This document shows, piece by piece, positions 23,667 to 35,984 of a stretch of DNA of 64,000 nt (positions are counted from its first letter, which is position 1; every line of letters starts with the position of its first letter). This DNA comes from Ipomoea triloba (lineage: Eukaryota; Streptophyta; Magnoliopsida; Solanales; Convolvulaceae), in contig NC_044917.1 in NCBI RefSeq assembly GCF_003576645.1, forward strand, positions 21,937,020-22,001,019. The letters run 5' to 3'. A program made the position numbers and the translations under genes. Under the pieces are notes generated by a model. It did no database searches, was not told the DNA's origin, and worked only from the letters and a program-made list of their open reading frames with translations.

Positions 23667-24039
23667 AATTGCCTTGCAATACGACAAATTTTACTATGAA
23701 CGATGGTCTATGTAACAGCATAGACAATAAAGTATGTATCATTTTAATTACATTTCAGTTTTATTTGTTAATATTGCTATGTTTTTTTGTTTCATTTTTC
23801 ATTCATACTAATTTCATTATAGCAATACTAAAATATGTATGCGTATTAACTATGAGTACATATGAATGTGAACATGTATATATGTATGCGTATCTATCCA
23901 AATATCTAATACATTTTCTTCTATTAATCATAAAAATAGATATATATTTTTATTTAAATGTGATTGGATATGATTAGGAGGTTACATGAGTTACAATTTT
24001 TAATTTATTATAGTTATTATTATATTTAATTATGAATTG
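23667..24039. other. AT-rich spacer, no gene
   Basis: AT-rich DNA. Its first part (to about 23735) holds another small palindrome (GTCTATGTAACAGCATAGAC) that may belong to the preceding element. No coding region is supported. Confidence 0.4.
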
Positions 24040-24395
24040 ATGAGGATGAGTGGATGCCTTTTTCTCCTCTCTTGGCCGGTTCACTCACCACAAAAAGAAA
24101 AATAAAATTCTTGACTTCTTCTCTTCTCCATCATCCATTGTCGGCTTCCTCTAGAACCAAAAAAAAAAAAAACTTTTCTCTTTCTTCTTCAAGCATTCTT
24201 CAAGTGTTCAAGTGATTCAACAAGCCTAAAGAGGAAAACCTAAGAAATTGAATGGTTTAAGAGATTTTGAAGGAATTAGTTCTCAAGTAAGTGGGTTGTT
24301 TTCTTTCTTGCTTGCCCTTAAATTTCTTGTTTTAATTGGAAATATTAAAACATATGTTTTGTGGTATAAGTTGATATATATCTTGCTTATTGATG

Positions 24396-24510
24396 CTCAA
24401 GTGGTATTTTGGCCCAAGAAAAAAAATGTCTAAATATGATTATTTGAGTATAACAAATTTTAGTTTCAATGTATATATATACAAGTAGCATACGTATGAA
24501 TGCCAAAAAA

Positions 24511-24548
<38 letters not shown>

Positions 24549-26348
24549 GTATTTATTATATATATATCACGTATGAGTATATGTATAATCTTATCTATAT
24601 GAATCCATATAGCTATTATATTTTATGGGTATATAGAATAACGCATGTGTATATATGAATTCCAATATTATATGTATATTATATATATATTATATTTATA
24701 TAAAAGAAAAAATTTTAATTATTCTATTATGTATTGTATAAATACCATATACTTGACCTTGTATATTATTTTCAAATCCTATAAATGTATTGATGTGGAA
24801 TATTGTATGTACGTGTATATTTAGTTATATATATATATATGTGTATTGTACGTATTTATATATTTAATTATATATATGATATGTACCGTATATATAAAAT
24901 AAGTAATAAATTCTGTATGTATTTATTTACATTATATGCATTGTACGCGTATGAAATATCCTATGTATAATCAAATTTGACATAATTAAATTTCTCACTC
25001 TATTTTACTCTTATTAAATTAAATAAATTAGTAGCTACAACAAAAAATGATACATATGTATTTTTTTAATTTAGAATTATGTGTCTACAATACCTTTATT
25101 TGAAAAAATTATTCATTATCAAAAAATTAAATTAAATAAGAGAAATAATTTCATTAGTTATATTGTCTTTATTTTCTCTCATGCAAATTAAAGATTCTTT
25201 ACATTCAAATTTATCAATTGATATTCATTACATTGTCCATTATCTTATTGTTACAATATCTTGTAATTAAATATCAAAATTATAGTACAAAATAATGTTA
25301 TATATTTATTTACCAAGTATTTTATTAATACGATGAAAAAAAATTTAAAATAATTTGAAGCAAATTATATTAACTACTTGGGGATTGGTTGACAAATGGA
25401 GTACTCAAATAATAACCCAACAAATTGAAGCGGAATCACTCTATTTTACTCTTATTGAATTAAATAAATTAGTAGTTACACCAAAAAATGATACATATAT
25501 ATTTCTTTAATACCATGAAAAAAATAAAAAAGAATAGTTTGAAACCAATCATATTAATTACTTAGGGGATTAGTTGACAATGAAAGTACTCAAATAACCC
25601 ATTACCATGCAAATTGAAGCGAGAAACTACCTTTTAATATCTTTGGAATACATAATATTTTAAATTTTCAAATTTTTATTAATTTATTTAATCTTTTTTC
25701 TTAAACTAGGGATTTCTTTATCCACAATAACTCATTCAACAATAATGGTTGAACCAAATGAACCCTAAGCAGAACACATAAAGGAAAGTCCATAGCTCAT
25801 ATATCATAATCTCATTGCATGACGTTGTCATCTATGCTACCAACAATATCCGAATTGCAAATAACACACTACCAACAAAAAGGAAGAGAACAAATAGCTA
25901 GTAAAGATGAATACAATGACAATGTTACTCAAAAGAGAATTAAGAACCACTTAGAAAAATTTAAATTAAAAGTAGTATTTATTTAGACTATCATTTTTAG
26001 ACCAAATATTTAGACTATCGATTTTTTACAAGGTTGCAAACATTTATTTTAGTAATAATTATAATGAATTTTCTATATTATCTTGGATTCATATACTTTG
26101 AGTTAGATATTTAAATAAAAAAATTCGACATTCAATTACCCATGTATAAACTTCTCCTATATAATCTTTGCATTGATATACTTTCAAATATTTATTTAAA
26201 TATAAACATTGGGCATTAACCCATTCGCGCAATGCGCGTATAAAACTAGTATTTATATAAAAGAAAAAAATTTAATTATTCTATTATGTATTGTATAAAT
26301 ACCATATACTTGGCCTTGTATATTATTTTCAAATCCTATAAATGTATT
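24396..26348. repeat. Left copy of near-identical 2-kb duplication
   Basis: The sequence from CAAGTGGTATTTTGGCCC onward is repeated almost base for base starting at 26350, right after a single N at 26349. The copies differ mainly in the number of 42-bp minisatellite units (about one here, several in the right copy). This is likely a failure to merge two overlapping contig ends or two alleles, rather than a biological duplication. Confidence 0.9.
24971..26249 (+). mobile_element. Non-autonomous Helitron (left copy)
   Basis: Starts TCAAATTTGACATAATT after an A. Ends with the hairpin CGCGC-AAT-GCGCG (26226-26238), then TATAAAACTAG, followed by T. No coding region. The 5' start is inferred from where the flanking direct repeat stops; the 3' end is canonical. 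Confidence 0.7.
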
Positions 26349-26462
26349 NCAAGTGGTATTTTGGCCCAAGAAAAAAAATGTCTAAATATGATTATTTGAG
26401 TATAACAAATTTTAGTTTCAATGTATATATATACAAGTAGCATACGTATGAATGCCAAAAAA

Positions 26463-26500
<38 letters not shown>

Positions 26501-26922
26501 GTATTTATTATATATATATCACGTATGAGTATATGTATAATCTTATCTATATGAATCCATATAGCTATTATATTTTATGGGTATATAGAATAACGCATGT
26601 GTATATATGAATTCCAATATTATATGTATATTATATATATATTATATTTATATAAAAGAAAAAATTTTAATTATTCTATTATGTATTGTATAAATACCAT
26701 ATACTTGACCTTGTATATTATTTTCAAATCCTATAAATGTATTGATGTGGAATATTGTATGTACGTGTATATTTAGTTATATATATATATATGTGTATTG
26801 TACGTATTTATATATTTAATTATATATATGATATGTACCGTATATATAAAATAAGTAATAAATTCTGTATGTATTTATTTACATTATATGCATTGTACGC
26901 GTATGAAATATCCTATGTATAA

Positions 26923-28411
26923 TCAAATTTGACATAATTAAATTTCTCACTCTATTTTACTCTTATTAAATTAAATAAATTAGTAGCTACAACAAAAAAT
27001 GATACATATGTATTTTTTTAATTTAGAATTATGTGTCTACAATACCTTTATTTGAAAAAATTATTCATTATCAAAAAATTAAATTAAATAAGAGAAATAA
27101 TTTCATTAGTTATATTGTCTTTATTTTCTCTCATGCAAATTAAAGATTCTTTACATTCAAATTTATCAATTGATATTCATTACATTGTCCATTATCTTAT
27201 TGTTACAATATCTTGTAATTAAATATCAAAATTATAGTACAAAATAATGTTATATATTTATTTACCAAGTATTTTATTAATACGATGAAAAAAAATTTAA
27301 AATAATTTGAAGCAAATTATATTAACTACTTGGGGATTGGTTGACAAATGGAGTACTCAAATAATAACCCAACAAATTGAAGCGGAATCACTCTATTTTA
27401 CTCTTATTGAATTAAATAAATTAGTAGTTACACCAAAAAATGATACATATATATTTCTTTAATACCATGAAAAAAATAAAAAAGAATAGTTTGAAACCAA
27501 TCATATTAATTACTTAGGGGATTAGTTGACAATGAAAGTACTCAAATAACCCATTACCATGCAAATTGAAGCGAGAAACTACCTTTTAATATCTTTGGAA
27601 TACATAATATTTTAAATTTTCAAATTTTTATTAATTTATTTAATCTTTTTTCTTAAACTAGGGATTTCTTTATCCACAATAACTCATTCAACAATAATGG
27701 TTGAACCAAATGAACCCTAAGCAGAACACATAAAGGAAAGTCCATAGCTCATATATCATAATCTCATTGCATGACGTTGTCATCTATGCTACCAACAATA
27801 TCCGAATTGCAAATAACACACTACCAAATGCTACCAACAATATCCGAATTGCAAATAACACACTACCAACAAAAAGGAACAATATCCGAATTGCAAATAA
27901 CACACTACCAACAAAAAGGAAGAGAACAAATATTGCAAATAACACACTACCAACAAAAAGGAAGAGAACAAATAGTGCAAATAACACACTACCAACAAAA
28001 AGGAAGAGAACAAATAGCGCAAATAACACACTACCAACAAAAAGGAAGAGAACAAATAGCTAGTAAAGATGAATACAATGACAATGTTACTCAAAAGAGA
28101 ATTAAGAACCACTTAGAAAAATTTAAATTAAAAGTAGTATTTATTTAGACTATCATTTTTAGACCAAATATTTAGACTATCGATTTTTTACAAGGTTGCA
28201 AACATTTATTTTAGTAATAATTATAATGAATTTTCTATATTATCTTGGATTCATATACTTTGAGTTAGATATTTAAATAAAAAAATTCGACATTCAATTA
28301 CCCATGTATAAACTTCTCCTATATAATCTTTGCATTGATATACTTTCAAATATTTATTTAAATATAAACATTGGGCATTAACCCATTCGCGCAATGCGCG
28401 TATAAAACTAG
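26923..28411 (+). mobile_element. Non-autonomous Helitron (right copy)
   Basis: Same element as 24971-26249, with the hairpin at 28388-28400 and the terminal CTAG at 28408-28411. Longer by about 210 bp because of extra minisatellite units. Both sides are flanked by the same AT-rich segment of roughly 280 bp (26640-26922 and 28412-28685). Confidence 0.7.
27784..28063 (+). repeat. 42-bp minisatellite in Helitron
   Basis: Repeats of a 42-bp unit containing GCAAATAACACACTACCAAC and AAAAAGGAAGAGAACAAAT, with shorter variant units at the left. The period is a multiple of three, which creates artificial open frames with a 14-residue repeat on both strands. About four full and three shorter units here, versus about one in the left duplicate. 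Confidence 0.92.
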
Positions 28412-28689
28412 TATTTATATAAAAGAAAAAAATTTAATTATTCTATTATGTATTGTATAAATACCATATACTTGGCCTTGTATATTATTTTCAAATCCTA
28501 TAAATGTATTGATGTGGAATATTGTATGTACGTGTATATTTAGTTATATATATGTGTATTGTACGTATTTATTATATTTAATTATATATATTATATGTAC
28601 CGTATATATAAAATAAGTAATAAATTTCCGTATGTATTTATTTACATTATATGCATTGTACGCGTATGAAATATCCTATGTATATGTAT

Positions 28690-29055
28690 GTATTTTTATA
28701 TATCAAGTATGGTACTTATATACATAACACCGCCATATAAATGTTTAGAGTATTTTATTTTATTTTATTTATTACCGTATGTGGTAATATATACTTAGGT
28801 GTATTTGTAGTAATTTATAAAAGTATGTATGTATAGGACCGTATATATATGCATTCTTTTATTTTATTTTTTTAAAGTGCCGTATGTGTGTGTGGTTTAT
28901 ATATATATCTGTGTGAATAGTTGTAGTTATAAGTTTGAATAAAAATACTATTCTTACATTATTTGAATTGCATGCATGATTAGTAGAATAATTAAATTAA
29001 TTATATGTTAGGTAAAGTTTGTATATATTTACGTATGTACGTAATAGTAATAATA
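28690..29055. other. AT-rich LTR-like spacer
   Basis: Rich in TATGTATGTAT-type words. No gene, no clear repeat boundary. Continues the sequence interrupted by the Helitron. Confidence 0.4.
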
Positions 29056-29070
29056 GAAATATTTCTCTTG

Positions 29071-29688
29071 CTTCGGCTTCCACCGTCGGCCTCTGGCCGG
29101 AGCTCTAATGGAGCTTTGAGCCGGCGGTTTTGGTCACCTTCCATGTTTGTTCTCGCTCTTCTTCTGCCCCGACCACCGTCGCAGTTCCGTCCGCCTCCGA
29201 CCACCGCCACAGATCTTCTTCTTCCGTTTTCTCTCCCTTTGAATAAAATAATAGTAGGTAGGTATTGGGGTTTGTGTTGGTAGTCTTAACTCCCAACCCT
29301 ACTTTGACTTTACCCACTTTTTTTTCTCTATTATTGTGTTTTCCTCTCGTTAGTTTCAGCATTTTTCCTCTCGTTACTTTCACGAGCTTTTCATTTTCAT
29401 TAGCATAAATCGTTTAGTTTGGTTTCGACAAGTGTTGATATTATCCTGGGCGAGCAAAAAAGAATGATGACGAAGACCCAGATTTTTTAAGAAGCTTTAA
29501 GCTCCCTGAAGGAACATAGCTTCATAGTTATGAAACAGTTTGCGATTTCAAGTTTTCTATAGCATAGTTAGAAAAGTTGTTTCTATGTCTGACTGTAAGG
29601 AATGGTTTACCATTTCATTGATAATTGATGTAAACGTTTTATGTTATGAATTAATGGAATAGCTACGTTTATCTTCAAAAAAAAAAAA
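29071..29688 (+). mobile_element. Poly(A) retroposon with 15-bp TSD
   Basis: A 618-bp insert ending in a run of about 12 A. It is bounded by the exact 15-bp direct repeat GAAATATTTCTCTTG at 29056-29070 and 29689-29703. The first half is GC-rich (GGAGCTCTAATGGAGC, CACCGTCGCAGTTCCG); the second half resembles a 3' UTR (TGTAAACGTTTTATG). This is the signature of target-primed LINE machinery. It could be an internally deleted L1-type LINE, a SINE-like element or a processed transcript; no protein or RNA polymerase III boxes were recognised. Confidence 0.85.
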
Positions 29689-29703
29689 GAAATATTTCTC
29701 TTG

Positions 29704-30824
29704 CGCTTATTGATATTAAATTTTGGATCAAATGTGAATAAAAGATTTTTACTGAAATATTATTAAGAATTTATTACGGTTTTGTGAGCAAAGTAAGGTT
29801 TAATCAAAAGTATTACCTTGTAAATTTATTATTTTATTTATGAGCAAATATTATTCAAACTAAATATTTTTCAAGTTATGGAAGCTATGTGAAATTGTGA
29901 ATATTTGATTGGAATTATATTTATGTTGAGGAGTGCCCGTAAGGAACAATCCTCGGGTACTAGGGCACTATGGTGTGTCCTGTTGAGGTGGGTCTGTGTA
30001 CCCTAATTTCAGGAGTAGTCAGTAGAAACCTGGTAACTTCCCGTTGAGGCTTGGAATCCTCATTCGGGGGTGTGCACACTTAAGATTAGAATTCGATTTC
30101 CATTAGAAATGGGAAATGTGTGGAGTGTTCGGATGTGTGGGAAACATCGTTCACTAGGGCCTAAGAATAAAGGACCCTGTCCCATTTATGTGTGATTGAT
30201 GTGCTTCCATATGTATTTTGTGGTGTGCAAGTGTGGCACAAAAATAAAGTTTATAAGAAAATTTTATAAGTGATGATATTGTGAAAAGTTCCATATGATT
30301 ACTTTACCTTATATTTACAAAATTGATATTTTTAAAAAAGTATTGCAGCTAAGCTAAGGAATTGGTAAAGTATTTTTCCTTATCAAATATTTGTTATTAT
30401 TAAAATTATTTTTATAGGGGCAGGCAGTCCCTTACTTAGCAAGTGTTGCTAACCTCTGTTTCTTTTATTTTGTATGTTGTAATTTTATTTGAGAAGCAGG
30501 AGGTGATTGATGGAGTTTGCTGTGAGAGTGCGGTAGACCAAGACTTTGAGGATTATGGGATTATTTAAATGAAATTGATGTAATAGTAGATTACTATTTT
30601 TATTTTTAGAAAGACTTGTGAACTAAGGATTTTATTTTGATTTTATTTAAGTTAGCCTTAGCGCTTAGGTATTGTGGTTGCCTAAGTGTGGCGGTAATGC
30701 CCTCAATAAAATTTTGAAAAGCTTCCGCATTCTAAGTTTTGTTTTAAGAATTACTTAATTAATTGGTGAAAATAAGAAAAAAAAATAGGCCATTTTTGGG
30801 GGTGTTACAATCATATTGGTAAGA
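29704..30824. other. LTR-like sequence, no gene
   Basis: Right part of the interrupted Gypsy LTR candidate, ending GGGGGTGTTACA at 30809. No coding sequence is supported. Confidence 0.5.
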
Positions 30825-32134
30825 GATGAACAATTGTTCCAGATGTCAGGTATGGTTCCTTGGTATGCTGATCTTGTTTATTACTTACTCACTGGAGCTC
30901 TACCTTATTACATTAGTAAGTCTAGAAAAAAAAAGTGAAACTAAATATTATGTTTGGGATGGACCATATCTATGGAAATTTTATGCTAAGTAATAAAACG
31001 ATGTGTGCCTGAAAATGAACAATAGTCAATCTTAGCTTTTTGTCATAGTTATGCATGTGGTGGTCATTTTAGTCATGTTAAAAGTGTTGGATAGTGATTT
31101 TTATTGGGAAAATTTGTTTAAAGATGCATACTTGTGATGTAAAACTTGTGAAAAATGTTAAAAGACTGGTTCATTATCTCATAAGAATGAAATGCCTCAG
31201 ATTTCTATTTTGATTGTGGAAATATTTTATGTGTGGGACATTGATTTCATGGAACCTTTTCCATCATCTTGTGGCTTTTATTATATTTTGTTAGCTGTTG
31301 ATTATGTGTCGAAATGGATGGAAGCAAAAGCCACCAAAACTAATGATTCTTCAGTGGTTGCAAGTTTTATGAAATATAACATCTTTAGCAAGAATGGACT
31401 TTCGTGTGTTGTTATAAGTGATCAAGGGAATCATTCTTGCAATAAAGCAATTAAAGCATTGTTCAAGAAGTATAGAATGCATCACAGAACATCTATAATG
31501 TATCATCCTCAAACAAATAGGTAAGCTAAAGTGTCCAATAGAGAGGTAAAGTCCATTTTGGAAAAGACAGTGAACACAGGTAGAAAAGATTGGAGCTTAC
31601 GCCTAGATGATGCTCTATGGGCTTATTGAACAACTTACAAAACTCCGATTGGGATGTCCCCTTATCGTTTAGTTTTTGGAAAAGCTTGTCATTTGTTCGT
31701 AGAGATTGGACATAAAACCTATTCGGCAGTACAACGTTGTAATATGGAAATGAAGAAGGCTGGTGAAAAAAGGAAATTGCAGTTGCAGGAATTTGAAGAG
31801 TTGATGTTAGATGCTTATGAAAATTCTAGGATATACAAGGAAAAAACCAAGATGTTCCACGACAACATGATTTTGAGAAAAAGTTGAGGTAGGACATAAG
31901 GTCTTATTATACAATTCTCATTTGAAACTTATGCCTGGTAAGTTACGTACTCGTTGGATTAGACCTTTTGTTATTTCTAACATTTTTGCTTATGGTGCAG
32001 TAGAGATTAAAAGCATTGATACAAGAAAGCTTTTTAAGGTTAATGTTCACAGGTTGAAACCATTTCATGAGGGAATGACAGCTTTGAGTTTGGAAGATGT
32101 TGATTTTCCCCTCCTGGAGTATTTTGATTGCTAA
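30825..32134 (+). pseudogene. Ty3/Gypsy integrase relic (Athila/Tat-like)
   Basis: Reading frames broken by stops and shifts carry an integrase in order. A pre-integrase stretch has PWYADLVYYLLTGALPYY (about 30860-30915), followed by degraded zinc-finger sequence. The core has [51 protein letters not shown] and HPQTN; the post-catalytic LRTRWIRPFVISNIFAYGAV follows at 31945. In-frame stops occur after HPQTNR and before TTYKTPIGMSPY, with a frame change near 31885. The downstream CGCTCTTGGAAGGCAACCC (32180) is a landmark typical of Athila/Tat-type 3' regions. RT and gag are absent. Non-functional. Confidence 0.9.
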
Positions 32135-32149
32135 GGACACATTCGGGAC

Positions 32150-33572
32150 TGCGTTGGGCATAACAATGTTAAACAAATGCGCTCTTGGAAGGCAACCCAA
32201 TTCAATAATCCATTTTTTCTTTCTTTTTTTATTTATTTTTTACTTATTTTAATTTTCAAATAAGTTTTCTTAGAATATGCTCAATTTTTTTGTGAATATG
32301 TGAAGTTTTTATGTGTGCATACATTAAGGACAATGCATGAATTAAGTGTGGAGGAGAGTGTTGCACACTTGATGATGGCAAACTTTGGTAGTATGGGACT
32401 TGATGGTTTGTTTGGATTACTTTCTTGTTATTTAGGGATACAAGTGTTACTTAAAGTTTAAAATATCACCAAAGTATATATCAAAATAAAACTCAGATAT
32501 CAATGTAAAATTTTAAAATAAGAATATTTTTTCATGCAAAGAAAAAAATTATATAATATTTATAAATATTTATATAATAAAAAAAATATCAATTTCTCTT
32601 TTTATCCATTTATGTAGACATATATTATATTTATAGTATTTTGTACAATATGAAAATATATACACTTTTTTTTTATAGATTGTGATTACTGGCATAATTA
32701 TACACGCTAATTATAAATTACTACATTGGTTACTTATTAAAAAATTATTTTAAAATATGTCTAAACTCATACTCTTAATTAAAAATTCAAAAATATTTAA
32801 AAATTTGTCTAAATATGTAATATAGTTAGGGACTACATTAATCCATAAAATTTAAAAATTAAATTCTTTTAATTTGTAAATGTAATATTCTTCATTATAA
32901 TTAATAAAATATAAAATATAATTAAGAATAAAATTATAAAATTAACAAAATGTTTATTCATAAGTATTTATATTTTAAAAAATCCATACATACATATACT
33001 TATACATTATATTAATCATACAAAATTAAAATGATATTTTTTAATTTTTTAATTTAATTATTTTAATTATAATATATCAATATAAATTATAATTACAGAA
33101 ATTATATTATAGAATTTACATATATACATATTAATAAATATTATTTGTATATATACACTTTATTACACAATCATATAAGAAAATGTGTCTGATTAGAGTT
33201 TAATTAAAATCACATATACAAAATTTAAAATTTACATTTTTTTAATTTCTAAGTATAATTTTCTCAGTTATTATTCATATTGTTAGAATTAATAATATAT
33301 ATGAAATAAGATTAGGAATAATTCAATTTAATTATGTAATTTTTTTCTCTATAAATTCATATAAATATGTACATGATTAGAGATTATATTAATTATACAA
33401 AATTTTAATTTTGTATGCTATGATAATAGATACTTGACCCCTTTCAAAAAAAAAAAAAAAGATACTTGACCAAATAAATATATGGAAATTTAACTATATT
33501 ATTATATTGTACATTTTAATATATTTTTATTTTTAATTTTTTTTATTTAAATTTATAATAACAAAATTTTAT
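32150..33572. other. Gypsy 3' region then AT-rich Helitron body
   Basis: To about 32450 this is 3' untranslated retroelement sequence with AATTAAGTGTGGAGGAG (PPT-like, about 32343). After that it is extremely AT-rich and ends at a Helitron 3' terminus. The Helitron 5' end was not located. No gene. Confidence 0.5.
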
Positions 33573-33599
33573 CCGTGCACAGCACGGGTAAAACACTAG
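33573..33599 (+). mobile_element. Helitron 3' terminus
   Basis: Hairpin CCGTGC-ACA-GCACGG (33573-33587), then GTAAAACACTAG, followed by T at 33600. It shares hairpin sequence with the terminus at 3733-3760, so both are probably from related Helitron families. Confidence 0.85.
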
Positions 33600-33921
33600 T
33601 TTATTTATATAATAACTATTTCCATATGTTTGTATGTAACTATCAATTTCATAATTACATATAGGTATAATAGGATAATATTATATATTTTTTTGAAAAT
33701 AGAATAATATTATATTTATATATACATATATAATATAATATGATTGACATTCATAATTTTTGTATCTAAATAATTACCATAATTACTAATAACCTATTAT
33801 AACCAATTATAATTAATATTATTCTATAATAATAATATTTAATATTATTAATATTAATATTATTATAATAATTACTATATTACTAAAATACCCCTACGTT
33901 TGGGCGGGAAAATTCTGGAGG

Positions 33922-33949
33922 AGGATAATACTTTTATATATAGTATAGA
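33922..33949 (-). mobile_element. Helitron 5' terminus, opposite strand
   Basis: Read on the minus strand from 33949 the sequence is TCTATACTATATATAAAAGT, preceded by A, a common plant Helitron 5' end. Its 3' partner on that strand was not found, so it may have been cut by the plus-strand Helitron that ends at 33599. Confidence 0.6.
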
Positions 33950-33950
33950 T

Positions 33951-35980
33951 GTCTTAAGTTAGGATATATTTTTGGTTTAGAGTTTTAACACATGAGAGAA
34001 GCAAGCACGGTTTTCTTTTCTTTTCTTTTTCTTTTTCTTTTTCTTTGATACTAAAAAAACTATATTTTAAAATCTTTGCTAGTTTTATTTAATGAAAATG
34101 TGCAAGACTTAATGCAATTTGACCCTTTTGGTGAGTTTTTGAGCCTAAAGAGTAACACTTTGCTCTTTTTTTTTTTTTTTTTTTTTGTGTGACATCAAAT
34201 ATAGCTTGTGTATGCTTGAACTTGCTCTTAAATGCATTTTGAGACCACATTCAAGTGAGTTAGAAAATGAAGATGAAAAGGGCACCTAGGTTGAGTCACT
34301 TTTAGCAAAAAAGCCTACCTTGCATTTTAACTCCTAGTGAGCTACTTTGAGCTTTTAGCCTTTCTTTTCTTTTAATTACCACTCTACAAGTCATTTTTCC
34401 CTTTCCTTTGTTAATTTTCCCCAATAAATCTTGAACCATTGAATTGAAGGAATCATATTGGTCTATTTGCATAAAGTTTTGCCTATTTTTATTGTCAATA
34501 AGTTGTTTCATATATATGTGTTTGAAGGAAAAATAAAAGTGTAGCTCTTATTGGGAGTTGAATTAATTTATCCAAGTGAAGATTCTTTTTTATGTGAAGC
34601 ATTGCTTTCTTTGAAATTTGAAGTTAGGAAATCTGGAAAAGGAAAAGAATGAGGAGAATTGAGGAAGAAGTGTTAAAGGAAAAAAAAAAAAAAGAGTTGA
34701 ATAAAGCTGTATAAAGACAACAAAATGGTATGAATGATGAAGGAAGTAAAAAAAAAAAAAGCAAGAAAATTAAATGGGAAGGCATTGGAGGAATGAAAAT
34801 TTGTTCAAGACTTTCTGATTTGCCTGGGTGAAATTTTTTGTTAAAGGCTTATGTGGTTCCTTCAACTTGTTAAGCTTGAAAATTCCTTTTACCATATCCC
34901 TTTGTCCTAGCCAAGTTACAACCGTCAATGAAAGACCCTTTGATTCATGGTTTAATTCATGTTTGCAAGTGGTGGAGATTTGATTTGCTTGCAAGCTTAT
35001 GGGATTACTTGCTATGTTTTGATTGGAGAGTTTGATACACTATACCTTAAACACTGTGAGTACAATGAGTGAATTTTGAATCTTTGTGAGGGTGTTAAGT
35101 CTTGTTCATTGGCTTTTAATAAAACTAGTGAATTATTTTATTTATTTATTTATTTTGGCAAAATGTTCCTTTCATCTTCCGTGTATTAGATTGTTTTGTC
35201 TATGTCTAGCTTGATTCTTTTTATTCTGATTCAAGGGATTGAAGTTTTAGTTGTGAATTTAGGGAGGTTTTATTTCAATTAATTTGTTGGATTCATGTAC
35301 TTCCTGTTCTTTTGAAGTTAAAATTTCTAGGAAGACTGATAATAAATTAAATTGACAACTTAGTTTGTTATTGTTTTCCTATTGCTATATATGACTTTAT
35401 GATCCGTAATTGTTATAAACAATTAGACCCAGTAGTTAGTATTAATTGTATTGCAATGATTGGTACATAAAGGACAAGAAGACTAAGTTGCAGATTGTAG
35501 CTATCTCAATCTGTGATTTAGGCTTAGTTATTTTCCATTAAGTGTAATGATTTATTGGATGAATATGGAACACTATCGTCCTCAGATTATTCAATAACAA
35601 TTGTTGGTTTGAATGCTTAATTTGAGTCAATTAATTCATGGAGATCAAAGGCTAGTTATGGCTATCTTAATTAGTTTTTGGCTAAGTACTTGAATCTAAA
35701 CTTTATTTGTAAGAGCCAGTGATCTAAGTCACATATTTAACATTCCTTTTTCCTTAAATTAGAATTCAACATCTTTGAACTTGTTTACAATAATAGTTTA
35801 TTTTATTTATTCCATTCAAACTACTTTTCCCACTTTGAGTCCTTTTAATTTAAGAAACGAGACTCATTAGTTCTCTTAGAATTCAAGCCGGTCTTGCCAC
35901 TACTACAAATTAGTGGAGTGAGCCATTATTAATTTTGTAGGGTTTCGACAACCCTGCCAATGTTCTAGATCTCCTTAGTT
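33951..35980 (+). other. Gypsy 3' region / LTR-like sequence
   Basis: No gene. The part 35030-35955 has the look of an Athila-type LTR, ending ACTACAAATTAGTGGAGTG and TTTTGTAGGGTTTCGACAA. With the integrase relic at 30825-32134 it may be the remains of one element. Poly(T)/poly(A) tracts occur at 34016-34045, 34168-34188 and 34679-34695. Confidence 0.45.
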
Positions 35981-35984
35981 GTTT

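Larger units (their letters stand above)
26350..28510. repeat. Right copy of the 2-kb duplication
   Basis: Near-identical to 24396-26348 and continuing past its end into unique sequence after about 28690. This continuation shows which copy is the complete one. It contains the expanded minisatellite. Confidence 0.9.
24040..30809 (+). mobile_element. Gypsy (Tekay/Del-like) LTR region, multiply interrupted
   Basis: The left part (24050-24300) has TCTCTTGGCCGGTTCACTC and a leader-like region. The right part (29920-30809) has CTCGGGTACTAGGGCACTATG, CTTACTTAGCAAGTGTTGC and an end GGGGGTGTTACA, landmarks I associate with Del/Tekay-type LTRs. The AT-rich middle carries a Helitron, an apparent assembly duplication and a 618-bp retroposon. 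A left terminus with TG and a target duplication could not be fixed, so this may be one interrupted LTR or several pieces. No coding sequence is supported. Confidence 0.45.

Noticed and set aside
27767..28148. Repetitive ORFs on both strands with a 14-residue repeat
   Set aside because: Produced by a 42-bp minisatellite without stops; all frames are open, there is no splice or codon evidence.
33922..33949. Pairing the minus-strand Helitron 5' end with the ACTAGT at 33595-33600 as its 3' end
   Set aside because: ACTAGT is a palindrome, but no hairpin precedes it on the minus strand; the hairpin lies on the plus-strand side.
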